From Aquifex sp. (GTDB taxonomy: Bacteria; Aquificota; Aquificia; Aquificales; Aquificaceae), in the NCBI GenBank assembly GCA_015487405.1, contig WFPV01000211.1:1-40303 (forward strand): 40,303 nucleotides of DNA. The letters run 5' to 3'. Shown piece by piece: positions 33,665 through 40,303 of the stretch; the first letter of the stretch is position 1, and every line of letters starts with the position of its first letter. The notes under the pieces were generated by a model. The model was not told where the DNA came from. It made no database searches and was given only the letters and a program-made list of their open reading frames with translations. The position numbers were made by a program, and so were the translations under genes.

Positions 33665-34861
33665 ATGTTAATTAAGCACTTTGATGACCCCGTCCTGTTT
33701 TACAAATTTCTCAAGGAACGCGTCGGTATATTCTTCAAGGAAGCGGAGCAACGCTCGGGAGAGGGAATCTTTCACTGTATTTATTTTAAAGATAATAAAA
33801 TACCGCCTTTGGCGGTCTTTGAGGCAGGAAGGAAAAGCTGTGTCTCCGTTTTCTTCAACGACGGCAACTACGCCGTATGCGGAAGCGAAGCAAAGCTAAA
33901 AGACTTTTGTGGAGAACTGATAAAGTTTCCCGAAACAAAACGGCTTGCAAGAGAAATCTTAGAAAACCTCATAAGGTATAGAAAGCAGAACTTTCAGCTC
34001 GGCTACAACAGGAAGATTCTTCCCCTCGGTTTAAAGACCGCGATAATGGGAGTGCTAAACGTCACCCCCGACAGCTTCTCAGACGGTGGAGAGTTCTTAG
34101 AGCCCTCAAAGGCGGTAAAGAGAGCCATCCAGATGGCGGAGGAAGGAGCCGAAATAATAGACATAGGGGGAGAGAGTACCAGACCTGGCTCCCAGAGAAT
34201 TTCTGCGGAAGAGGAAATAAGGAGAGTTCTGCCTGTTCTAAAGGAAGTGAGAAAGGAGTTGCCAGATACCTGGATTTCCGTAGACACTTACAAATCCGAA
34301 GTGGCGAAAGCATGCCTGGAGGAGGGCGCAGACATAATAAACGACATAAGCGGAGGAACTTACGACCCGGAAATCCTAAAGATGGTTGCGGAGTATAGGT
34401 GTCCTTACGTAATAAATCACGTCAAGGGAAGACCCGAAACCTGGAAGACTGAACCCATAATATACGACGATGTGGTTGCAGAGATTATAGACTTCTTTAA
34501 TAAACAAATAAATAAATTAAGGGAACTCGGATACAAGGAAGAGGAAAAGCTCATCCTTGACCCGGGAATAGGCTTCGGTAAACTGCCGGAGCACAATGTG
34601 GAAATTTTGAAGCGTTTTGACGAGTTTAGAAGTCTCGGGAAAATCCTTATGGTGGGAGTGTCCAGAAAGTCCTTTATAGGTTTAATCTTGGAAGGATTTC
34701 TCAATAAAAAGACTGAACCCAAAGAGAGACTATTCGGAAGTCTCGGTGCTCTTGCCATCCCCGTCCTGAAAGGAGCTAAAATAGTTAGAGTTCACGACGT
34801 AAAAGAGACGAGGGAGTTTTTAGCCCTCCTTGACGCAGTGAGAACCTACGATGGAGTTTGA
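33665..34861 (+). CDS. folP: Dihydropteroate synthase with N-terminal extension
   Basis: Joins p-aminobenzoate to the pterin precursor in folate synthesis. The TIM-barrel core begins at about residue 124 (KTAIMGVLNVTPDSFSDGGE), with GAEIIDIGGESTRPGS and LILDPGIGFGK, all diagnostic. The first 120 residues form an extra domain (FDDPVLFYKFLKERVGIFF, with several Cys) absent from the 270-residue E. coli enzyme but present in some thermophile and archaeal forms; its role is unknown. The 3' end overlaps cdaA by 11 nt. Confidence 0.95.
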   Translation: MLIKHFDDPVLFYKFLKERVGIFFKEAEQRSGEGIFHCIYFKDNKIPPLAVFEAGRKSCVSVFFNDGNYAVCGSEAKLKDFCGELIKFPETKRLAREILENLIRYRKQNFQLGYNRKILPLGLKTAIMGVLNVTPDSFSDGGEFLEPSKAVKRAIQMAEEGAEIIDIGGESTRPGSQRISAEEEIRRVLPVLKEVRKELPDTWISVDTYKSEVAKACLEEGADIINDISGGTYDPEILKMVAEYRCPYVINHVKGRPETWKTEPIIYDDVVAEIIDFFNKQINKLRELGYKEEEKLILDPGIGFGKLPEHNVEILKRFDEFRSLGKILMVGVSRKSFIGLILEGFLNKKTEPKERLFGSLGALAIPVLKGAKIVRVHDVKETREFLALLDAVRTYDGV

Positions 34862-35618
34862 GCTTCTAAAGGAACTCTTCTCCTGGAGGGATATTCTTGA
34901 CCTTTTAGGTTTAACCCTCGTTTTTTTTCTCTTTATAGCCTTCTTAAGAGCCGCAAAAGGCTTTTATATACTAAGACTCCTTATAGCCTTAGGAATTATA
35001 TGGACCCTCTCCGAGCTACTCAATCTAACGACCCTTTCCTGGATGTTTGAAAAGCTATGGACAGTTGCCCTCTTTACCCTCGTAGTTATATTCCAGCCTG
35101 AGATAAGGAGGACGCTTGCAAATATAGGAAGGAGAACCAAAGTTCTGAAAATCACCGAATACGAGGAGCGTTCTATAGACAGGCTTGTTAGAGCCTGTCG
35201 GTTTATGTCCGAAAGACAGATAGGAGCACTAATAGTTATAGAAAGGAATCAAAACATAGAGGACCTTATAGAGGGATGCGTTTACTTAGACGCGAGAATT
35301 TCGGCGGAGCTAATAATAACTATCTTCTATCCTATGACTCCCCTCCACGACGGAGCTATAGTGATAAGGAACGACAGGATAGCCTTCGCCTCTTGCGTTC
35401 TTCCCCTTTCTAAGAGTGCTTCACTTCCCCAAAAATACGGAACCCGCCACAGAGCGGCGGTAGGAATTTCGGAACTAAGCGATGCTATAGCTATAGTCGT
35501 TTCCGAAGAAACGGGAGAAATATCCATAGCCGTTGAGGGAAATCTTGAGAAGGTACTTGACCCCGAGCTTTTAAAGGATAAACTCCTATCCCTGTTGGGA
35601 GTAAAACATGAAGAATAG
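34851..35618 (+). CDS. cdaA: Diadenylate cyclase CdaA
   Basis: Makes the second messenger c-di-AMP from two ATP. Three membrane helices in residues about 14-85 (LTLVFFLFIAFL, LRLLIALGIIWTL, LWTVALFTLVVIF), then the DAC domain with DGA (D167, LHDGAIVI) and RHR (199-201, KYGTRHRAAVGIS), the catalytic pair of motifs. 255 residues, normal. It overlaps folP by 11 nt and the CdaR-like gene by 11 nt. Confidence 0.95.
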   Translation: MEFELLKELFSWRDILDLLGLTLVFFLFIAFLRAAKGFYILRLLIALGIIWTLSELLNLTTLSWMFEKLWTVALFTLVVIFQPEIRRTLANIGRRTKVLKITEYEERSIDRLVRACRFMSERQIGALIVIERNQNIEDLIEGCVYLDARISAELIITIFYPMTPLHDGAIVIRNDRIAFASCVLPLSKSASLPQKYGTRHRAAVGISELSDAIAIVVSEETGEISIAVEGNLEKVLDPELLKDKLLSLLGVKHEE

Positions 35619-35949
35619 GGGGATGCTTAAATACCTTTTAATTTCTTTCATCTTAGGTCTTTCTATATGGCTCGCGGTAAACTTCGGAGAGAGATTTCCT
35701 TTAACGGTTATAAGATTCGTTGAAGTTAAAAAAGGCTATAGAACGGAACCCGAGCTCGTTGAGATTACCCTTCTCGTTTCCCGCAGATTGCTTGAGTCCC
35801 CTCTCCTTGAACGCGTTAAGGCTTACATAGATGAGGAGGAGCTTAAAAGAGGGAAAAAGGAAATTCGTGTAAAGGTGTATACACCTTTGCCTTTCCTGAT
35901 AGAACCCACCGCCGTTAATCCTCCCTTCGTCCGCGTCAAGAGCGAGTAA
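35608..35949 (+). CDS. CdaR/YbbR-like regulator of CdaA, single domain
   Basis: A 113-residue protein with one N-terminal membrane helix (YLLISFILGLSIWLAVNF, residues about 9-26) and a single YbbR-like beta domain (FPLTVIRFVEVKKGYRTEPE, RVKAYIDEEELKRGKKEIRV). Typical CdaR has three or four YbbR domains, so this is a minimal form. Position after cdaA with an 11-nt overlap supports the role. The end overlaps the GspM-like gene on the other strand by 14 bp. Confidence 0.8.
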   Translation: MKNRGMLKYLLISFILGLSIWLAVNFGERFPLTVIRFVEVKKGYRTEPELVEITLLVSRRLLESPLLERVKAYIDEEELKRGKKEIRVKVYTPLPFLIEPTAVNPPFVRVKSE

Positions 35950-36337
35950 TCCTAAGCTTTAGGTAAAACTTTCCCTTCCCAGTGTTATCAACGGCTTCAA
36001 GCTCGAAAATTACTCCATAATTTTCCAAGTCCTTAATTAGCCTTGGAAGAACATTCGCTCTCACTTCCTTTATTTCCACTTCGTAGCCGTTCGTTATTTC
36101 GGAAATCCTCTTTAGCTCAAGCCCGTGCCGTTCCAAAACGTTCCTTATAGCTACCTCCGTTAAAGGAAGCTTCTTTTTCCTTTCAAGGTTGTTCAGGAGA
36201 AAGACGAACTCTTTAAATTTTAGGTATTGAACGTTTACAAAGTTGCGCAACTCTTTGTAATCCGAGAAAAACACGAAAACCAAGACTACGAGTAGCACTC
36301 CCGAAAAAAGGTAAGCCCAACTTCTCTTTAAAACCAC
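35936..36337 (-). CDS. GspM/PilO-like inner-membrane protein
   Basis: A 133-residue bitopic protein: one membrane helix (YLFSGVLLVVLVFVFFSDY, residues about 9-27), a short coiled segment and a ferredoxin-like domain (NVLERHGLELKRISEITNGY, then LPRLIKDLENYGVIFELEAV). This is the layout of GspM or PilO, which pair with GspL or PilN in the inner-membrane platform. The start overlaps the GspL-like gene by 10 nt. Family similarity is structural, not motif-based, so the call leans on context. Confidence 0.7.
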   Translation of the reverse strand: MVLKRSWAYLFSGVLLVVLVFVFFSDYKELRNFVNVQYLKFKEFVFLLNNLERKKKLPLTEVAIRNVLERHGLELKRISEITNGYEVEIKEVRANVLPRLIKDLENYGVIFELEAVDNTGKGKFYLKLRITRS

Positions 36338-37494
36338 GGGAGCTTCACCTCAAACTCGTAGAGTCCTTCCGGAGTCCTTCTCACCTTTGAGGCATTACTT
36401 ATACGGTTCATTAATTCTTCTGAAGCGAGACCTTTAATCTTCAAAACCCCATTTTTGTAAGAGATTTCCAAGATTTTTACTCCCTCCGGAAGTTGGGAAA
36501 AAACTTTTCTTAAACCTAATAATAGACTTTTTTTATTAGAACCTGAAAAGTTCTTTAGTTGTTCGTCAACGAGCACCGGAGGTAGCTCGGGAAACTTCTG
36601 TGAAAAGAGCTCTTTCTTCTTAAGGTTTATTTCCTTCATAAACTCCCTTTTTATAAAATCCTTACCAAGACTAAAGGAAAATACGGTAAAGGTTGCAACG
36701 GAGAGTATGCCAAGAAGAGCCTTCACTTCCTTCGGAGATAACTCCTCGTGTTTAAAAGAAGGTGAGCTATCCTTATATACGAACTTTAAGGCTCCCGAAA
36801 ATGCGGAGTTTAGCTCAGGGGATACGTAAGGATTTCGTAAGCTCTTCTTAAAAAACTCCTTTATGCCTTTTAACTTACTCGTCCCTCCGCTCAGAAGAAC
36901 CTTCTTGTTCTCTAAAGGGATCCCGATATCCTCTAAAATCTCACTAAAGGTTAAGTGCACGATTTCGTTTGAAAGTCCCTCCTCAAGCTTTATAGCCTCT
37001 GCTCTATCGTAAGGAACTTCCAGTTCCCTGCTAATCCTTTCGGTTATGAAATCCCCGCCTTTTAGGACTACTCTGTAGAGCTTAAGTTCGTAATTTTTGG
37101 TTTCCACGTAGGTTGTCTTTCTTCTTCCCAAATCCAGAACCGCAAGGTCTGGCTCATTCAAAATCCTTGAAAGCCTCGCTAAGGTAAAAATTTCGCAGTC
37201 CAGAGCGAAGTAGCTTTCGGGAGGTTCGTAATCTTTAACGAGAACTAAGTAATACTTATTCCCTGTAAGGGAAAAATCCCACAAAACCTCTCCGTATTCT
37301 TCAGCTTCAAACTTTAAGATTTCCTTTAGCTCCCACTTATTTTTGATCTCCGCTTTGCCTATCCTAACAAGACATTTGTCCGAGGGAATGATGTAAATTT
37401 TTTTTCCTTTTCGTTTGGTTTCTTTCCATTTTTTCGTAAAAACAGAGTAATTAACGGAGTAAATCTTTTCTCCGTCTATCCCTGTGTATATCAT
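36328..37494 (-). CDS. GspL/PilM-PilN-like actin-fold assembly protein
   Basis: A 388-residue protein: cytoplasmic actin-like part (about 1-240; DLAVLDLGRRKTTYVE, residues 116-131, and VLLSGGTSKLKGIKEF, 199-214, are the phosphate-binding loops), one membrane helix (about 258-277) and a periplasmic ferredoxin-like domain (about 320-388). That is the layout of GspL, equal to PilM fused to PilN. The start overlaps the GTPase gene by 4 nt and the end overlaps the GspM-like gene by 10 nt. Type IV pilus or type II secretion cannot be told apart. Confidence 0.78.
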   Translation of the reverse strand: MIYTGIDGEKIYSVNYSVFTKKWKETKRKGKKIYIIPSDKCLVRIGKAEIKNKWELKEILKFEAEEYGEVLWDFSLTGNKYYLVLVKDYEPPESYFALDCEIFTLARLSRILNEPDLAVLDLGRRKTTYVETKNYELKLYRVVLKGGDFITERISRELEVPYDRAEAIKLEEGLSNEIVHLTFSEILEDIGIPLENKKVLLSGGTSKLKGIKEFFKKSLRNPYVSPELNSAFSGALKFVYKDSSPSFKHEELSPKEVKALLGILSVATFTVFSFSLGKDFIKREFMKEINLKKKELFSQKFPELPPVLVDEQLKNFSGSNKKSLLLGLRKVFSQLPEGVKILEISYKNGVLKIKGLASEELMNRISNASKVRRTPEGLYEFEVKLPWF

Positions 37495-38051
37495 CCCTCA
37501 AGGATGTTTTCCCTTATCTTTTCAAGAAGTGCAAGCAGTACCTTTTTAACATCTTCTTTGTTCTTTGCAGAAAGTCCTATTACCGGTATTCCTTCGTCCT
37601 CAGAAATATCAAGTGCTATTGCAATATCTTTAGGAGACCACGCATTAGGAAGGTCTTGCTTATTAGCACCTATCACCATAGGTATGGGATACCTGCTATG
37701 GAAAAAGTTTATGATTCTCCGGGCTTCGTGAAAGGTCGTTGGATCAGTACTGTCTACGAGTACGATAACTCCGAGGGCTCCCTCTCCCAAGACTTCCCAC
37801 ATGAAGTTGAAGCGTGCCTGTCCAGGTGTTCCGAAGAGATATAGCTCGTGTTCGTTGTCTATCTTTATTTTTCCAAAGTCCATAGCAACTGTTGTGGTTG
37901 CTTTCTTCTCTTTTTCCTCCTTGTGGGATATCTTCCTTTCGGTAGTTACAGGCTCTATCTCACTGACGGTTTTAATAAACTCTGTCTTCCCAGCTGCGAA
38001 GGGACCTGATATAACTATCTTTATTTTCTTAGTCTGCTTTTCCTCACTCAT
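37491..38051 (-). CDS. Ras-like small GTPase (MglA/CvnD-like)
   Basis: A 186-residue GTPase. G1 is GPFAAGKT (residues 16-23), a TTT switch I threonine follows near 52-54, switch II is FGTPGQARF (the usual DxxG Asp replaced, as in this prokaryotic group), G4 is NKQD and G5 SAKN. Relatives MglA and CvnD act with roadblock proteins that serve as GAPs or scaffolds; such a protein lies two genes upstream. It overlaps both neighbours by 4 nt, so it is in one operon with the GspL-like gene. Confidence 0.9.
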   Translation of the reverse strand: MSEEKQTKKIKIVISGPFAAGKTEFIKTVSEIEPVTTERKISHKEEKEKKATTTVAMDFGKIKIDNEHELYLFGTPGQARFNFMWEVLGEGALGVIVLVDSTDPTTFHEARRIINFFHSRYPIPMVIGANKQDLPNAWSPKDIAIALDISEDEGIPVIGLSAKNKEDVKKVLLALLEKIRENILEG

Positions 38052-38740
38052 AACTTCTTAATCTTTTCTATCAACTTTGCAAGAAGGTCCAGAGAAATGG
38101 AGGCTCTCCTCTTCATAGGCTTCTTCTTTCTCTTTATTGCCCCTATGGAGAGAAGTCCATAGAGTGTCCTGTAAACGGTTAACTTGTCCAATCCACTTTT
38201 TTCCACAATGTCCTTAACCGTGTTCCTTCCATCTATAAGGTTGAGAACTTTTCTCTCCTTATCTGTTAGTTTCGCTTTTAGAATTTTTTCCTCGTAATCG
38301 GGCATCTTTTCAAAAATTAGTAATTCATCCGAGATTTTTCTCTCCGTTTCCTCTAAAGTAAGGTGTCGTGCGGCTTCCATTATGAGCTGTTCACTGGAAA
38401 AAAATACAGGAACATCATGGGGATACTTTATAAAGCCCTGTGTAAAGGAAAACCTACCATTCCTTTTGTCTAAACGGGAAAGGAAAAACTTCTTTATGGT
38501 TTCGGCGAGAGCTCTATCTTGGAGTCGGAGCTTGGTCAACAAAACAGCAAAGTCCCTGTCGGCGTAAACACGGAATACCTTGTCCACAGGTCTTGCCAGC
38601 ACCACCTCCCCTTCCTTTATATAATAAGCTACGGTCATATCATCCCATTCGACTATGAGAACGCCACTCTTCTTATCCGTGTGTAAAACCTGCAGAATGT
38701 CTGCGAAGCTAAAAGAGTTAAGGTCTCCTATCAAGGACAT
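38048..38740 (-). CDS. DUF4388 (PatA-N-like) protein with winged helix
   Basis: 230 residues. The first 110 match the PatA N-terminal/DUF4388 pattern: MSLIGDLNSFSFADILQVLH, KKSGVLIVEW and YYIKEGEVVLARPVD. Residues about 155-205 look like a helix-turn-helix domain (LTDKERKVLNLIDGRNTVKD, then KLTVYRTLYGLLSIGAIKRK). The basic C-terminus could bind DNA or membrane. In other bacteria DUF4388 proteins accompany GTPase/roadblock modules. It lies between the roadblock and the GTPase genes, overlapping the latter by 4 nt. Confidence 0.8.
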   Translation of the reverse strand: MSLIGDLNSFSFADILQVLHTDKKSGVLIVEWDDMTVAYYIKEGEVVLARPVDKVFRVYADRDFAVLLTKLRLQDRALAETIKKFFLSRLDKRNGRFSFTQGFIKYPHDVPVFFSSEQLIMEAARHLTLEETERKISDELLIFEKMPDYEEKILKAKLTDKERKVLNLIDGRNTVKDIVEKSGLDKLTVYRTLYGLLSIGAIKRKKKPMKRRASISLDLLAKLIEKIKKL

Positions 38741-38751
38741 TTATAAAACCG

Positions 38752-39105
38752 TTATAACATACTTTCTAACTTTTCCTTCGCCTTTTTAATCTCAATGTAA
38801 ACCAGTCCCAGCTTTGCCTCTTCCGAGGTAAGAGTTGTGAGAACAGCATCCTCCTTTATTCCAGTAATAACAATATATCCATGGTTTCCCTTAATTGTTA
38901 TTTGTTCAAGAGCACCTTTCTTGAGTTCTTCCACAACCCTTTCGCCTAAGGACAGAAGTGCCGCACTCATCGCAGCTACCTTGTCTTCTTCCGTATCGGG
39001 AGGCAGAACAGAAGATATAGGGAGACCATCCATACTAACGAGAGAAGCTCCCTCTATACCGGTAGCTTTTACAAGCTCATTTAGTACTGTTTCATATTGA
39101 GCCAT
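38752..39105 (-). CDS. Roadblock/LC7 (MglB-like) protein
   Basis: A 117-residue roadblock protein: VLNELVKATGIEGASLVSMD and GLPISSVLPPD, then DKVAAMSAALLSLGERVVEE, QITIKGNHGYIVITGIKEDA and LTTLTSEEAKLGLVYIEIKK. This is the classic alpha-beta pattern of MglB-type proteins that pair with small GTPases. GGAGG stands 7 nt before the ATG. It follows the membrane coiled-coil gene by 15 nt in the same operon. Confidence 0.93.
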   Translation of the reverse strand: MAQYETVLNELVKATGIEGASLVSMDGLPISSVLPPDTEEDKVAAMSAALLSLGERVVEELKKGALEQITIKGNHGYIVITGIKEDAVLTTLTSEEAKLGLVYIEIKKAKEKLESML

Positions 39106-39120
39106 TTATGTCCTCCGTTT

Positions 39121-39822
39121 TTACTTAAAAAATGAGAGTTCTTTTTCTAACTTATTTATTATACTTTCAATAGTTTTCAGTTTTTGCTCTAGATGTTTAT
39201 CCTGAGAAGATTCCTGAACTCTATACTCTATCTCTCTAAAATCTGCGTGTAGTTCTTCTAAAAGAACTTTTACGTTATGAATATGCGTTCTTAATTCTTC
39301 AACGCTTTCCTTAAGAGCTACTCCCATAGCTCCCACAGGGTCTATTCCTTCAGGAATCTCGTTAGTATTTAAATATCCTTCCTTAAGACGTTCTACGTAT
39401 TTTATCAGAGAGCTGGATTTTTCCAGTATGGGCTCATAGCTCATTTCAAGCTCTTTAACCTTGCTCTCATACCTCTCCTTGATATCTAATATTGTCTCCT
39501 CAAGCATTCTTAGGATTTCTTCAAGTTCTTCATAAATAGTTATTGGAATTAAGATGTTCTCTATATCGTCCTGATTTTCCGAAACGAGCGTAGCTATGTA
39601 GTAAAGCTTTCCAAGGACACTTTCAAGTTTTTGCTTCAGGAAGTAGGTATAAATGGCAGTTAAAACAAATGAAGCACCAAGTCCCAAAAGAAGCGAAGGA
39701 ATTAATTGACCTTCGGTTAAAAGGTAAAAAACGATAAAAAGAACAAGAGAAGTTCCTAAAAAAAGATAGACAGCAGTTTTAATAAGCTCGTCAGCTAAAG
39801 ATATCTTCCGAGTTATCTTTAT
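39121..39822 (-). CDS. Two-helix membrane protein with long coiled coil, apparent ATA start
   Basis: An uninterrupted frame of 233 codons begins right after a TGA at 39828-39826. The first likely start with correct spacing is ATA at 39822, 8 nt after AGGAGG (39836-39831). From there: KITRKISLADELIKTA, helix 1 (AVYLFLGTSLVLFIVFYLL, about residues 17-35), helix 2 (IPSLLLGLGASFVLTAIYTY, about 41-60), then a coiled coil to the C-terminus. Starting at TTG 39687 would cut off helix 1 and part of helix 2. The upstream gene is in the same frame, so a single longer gene split by TGA is the alternative. Probable membrane scaffold for the GTPase/roadblock module. Confidence 0.7.
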   Translation of the reverse strand: MKITRKISLADELIKTAVYLFLGTSLVLFIVFYLLTEGQLIPSLLLGLGASFVLTAIYTYFLKQKLESVLGKLYYIATLVSENQDDIENILIPITIYEELEEILRMLEETILDIKERYESKVKELEMSYEPILEKSSSLIKYVERLKEGYLNTNEIPEGIDPVGAMGVALKESVEELRTHIHNVKVLLEELHADFREIEYRVQESSQDKHLEQKLKTIESIINKLEKELSFFK

Positions 39823-39825
39823 CTT

Positions 39826-40303
39826 TCACCCCTCCTGAAATTTTATAAGTTTCGTCTGGTCTATTATTTTACCAAAGCTTATTCCAAAATCTGAAATTTC
39901 TGTGGCTTTAGCGAGGGCAACTTTGCCTTCAATAACACGCATCGCGTATAAGTTTTTTACTTTCTGGAAGTAGTTTAAAATGTCCTCTTCAAATACTGCG
40001 TTGTTTACAAATCCTTTCTGAACGGTGGATATGTGAAATATTAATGGGAAGTTTTTCCCATATTGGGATAACTGCTTTAAGTCTCCGTTTAGAGCCTCCT
40101 GAACTTGCTCCTCGGGAAGTTCTCCGAAGTAAGCCATATACAGAACCTTCGGTTTATACTTCTCAAGGTAGTTTACAAACTTTTTGCCCCCTTCTATATA
40201 CCAAGCCGTTTTTCCGAGGATTCTTAAACCTGTCGTCAGTGCACCTGCAAAAACCGCGCAAAGCTGGGAGTTTTCCATAAATACCACACCGATATTGTCA
40301 AAG
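39826..40303 (-). CDS. Uncharacterised protein, 5' end outside window
   Basis: The minus frame is open to the right edge and reads FDNIGVVFMENSQLCAVFAG, then ALTTGLRILGKTAWYIEGGK, later KPKVLYMAYFGELPEEQVQE and KIIDQTKLIKFQEG before TGA. It may begin outside the window, or at ATG 40278, although no good ribosome site precedes that. The mixed alpha/beta pattern is not one I recognise. It stands in frame with, and immediately before, the membrane coiled-coil gene, and its last codons contain that gene's AGGAGG site. Role presumably within the GTPase/roadblock operon. Confidence 0.6.
   Translation of the reverse strand, partial: FDNIGVVFMENSQLCAVFAGALTTGLRILGKTAWYIEGGKKFVNYLEKYKPKVLYMAYFGELPEEQVQEALNGDLKQLSQYGKNFPLIFHISTVQKGFVNNAVFEEDILNYFQKVKNLYAMRVIEGKVALAKATEISDFGISFGKIIDQTKLIKFQEG

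Overview
The window reads as chromosomal DNA of a hyperthermophilic bacterium of the Aquificaceae, close to Aquifex. Proteins are rich in Lys and Glu, arginine is mostly AGA/AGG and isoleucine often ATA. Genes are tightly packed, often overlap, and are shuffled among unrelated pathways. A metal-type KDO8P synthase, a WaaA lacking the usual membrane anchor, a double-histone-fold protein and a TrmB with a long C-terminal extension all fit. From memory, unchecked, several proteins resemble A. aeolicus VF5 homologues without being identical, so I do not name a species.

Left part (1-9745, + strand): a type III-A CRISPR effector operon (csm1/cas10 cut by the left edge, csm2, csm3, csm4, csm5), then a 938-residue beta-propeller/coiled-coil/MoxR-type AAA+ ATPase and a class V aminotransferase. 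No csm6/csx1-like effector, adaptation gene or CRISPR array is in the window. From 9732 to 10377 lies a small graveyard: a broken cytochrome c gene, a decayed transposase and an orphan C-terminal fragment.

Middle (10367-19808, mostly - strand): galE, a double ferritin-like protein and a DUF1931 histone-like protein; an alpha/beta hydrolase; waaA and trmB; an operon rpsF-ssb-(PhnD-like)-rpsR-tatA-tatA behind a structured leader; speE; and an outer-membrane protein. 19808-24302 (+): a lone CooS-type Ni-CO dehydrogenase behind a textbook sigma-54 promoter with three phased palindromes, then feoAB.

Right part (24303-40303): yajC, a periplasmic copper chaperone with a thioredoxin-like lipoprotein, PEBP-cdsA-uppS-cpoB, kdsA, dcd, pabC, pilC, an orphan cas6 among decayed genes, and folP-cdaA-cdaR. 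At the end (- strand) is a tightly overlapping operon of a roadblock protein, a DUF4388 protein, a Ras-like GTPase, a GspL/PilM-like and a GspM-like protein, preceded by a two-helix membrane coiled-coil protein that appears to start at an ATA codon.

Three things stand out. Many genes carry a -10-like box 6-8 nt before the start codon, which implies leaderless mRNAs, sometimes as divergent pairs with overlapping -10 boxes. The CooS keeps all metal-ligand cysteines but appears to lack the catalytic lysine. The GTPase/roadblock operon is fused to type IV pilus/type II secretion assembly genes and looks like an undescribed polarity or motility switch.
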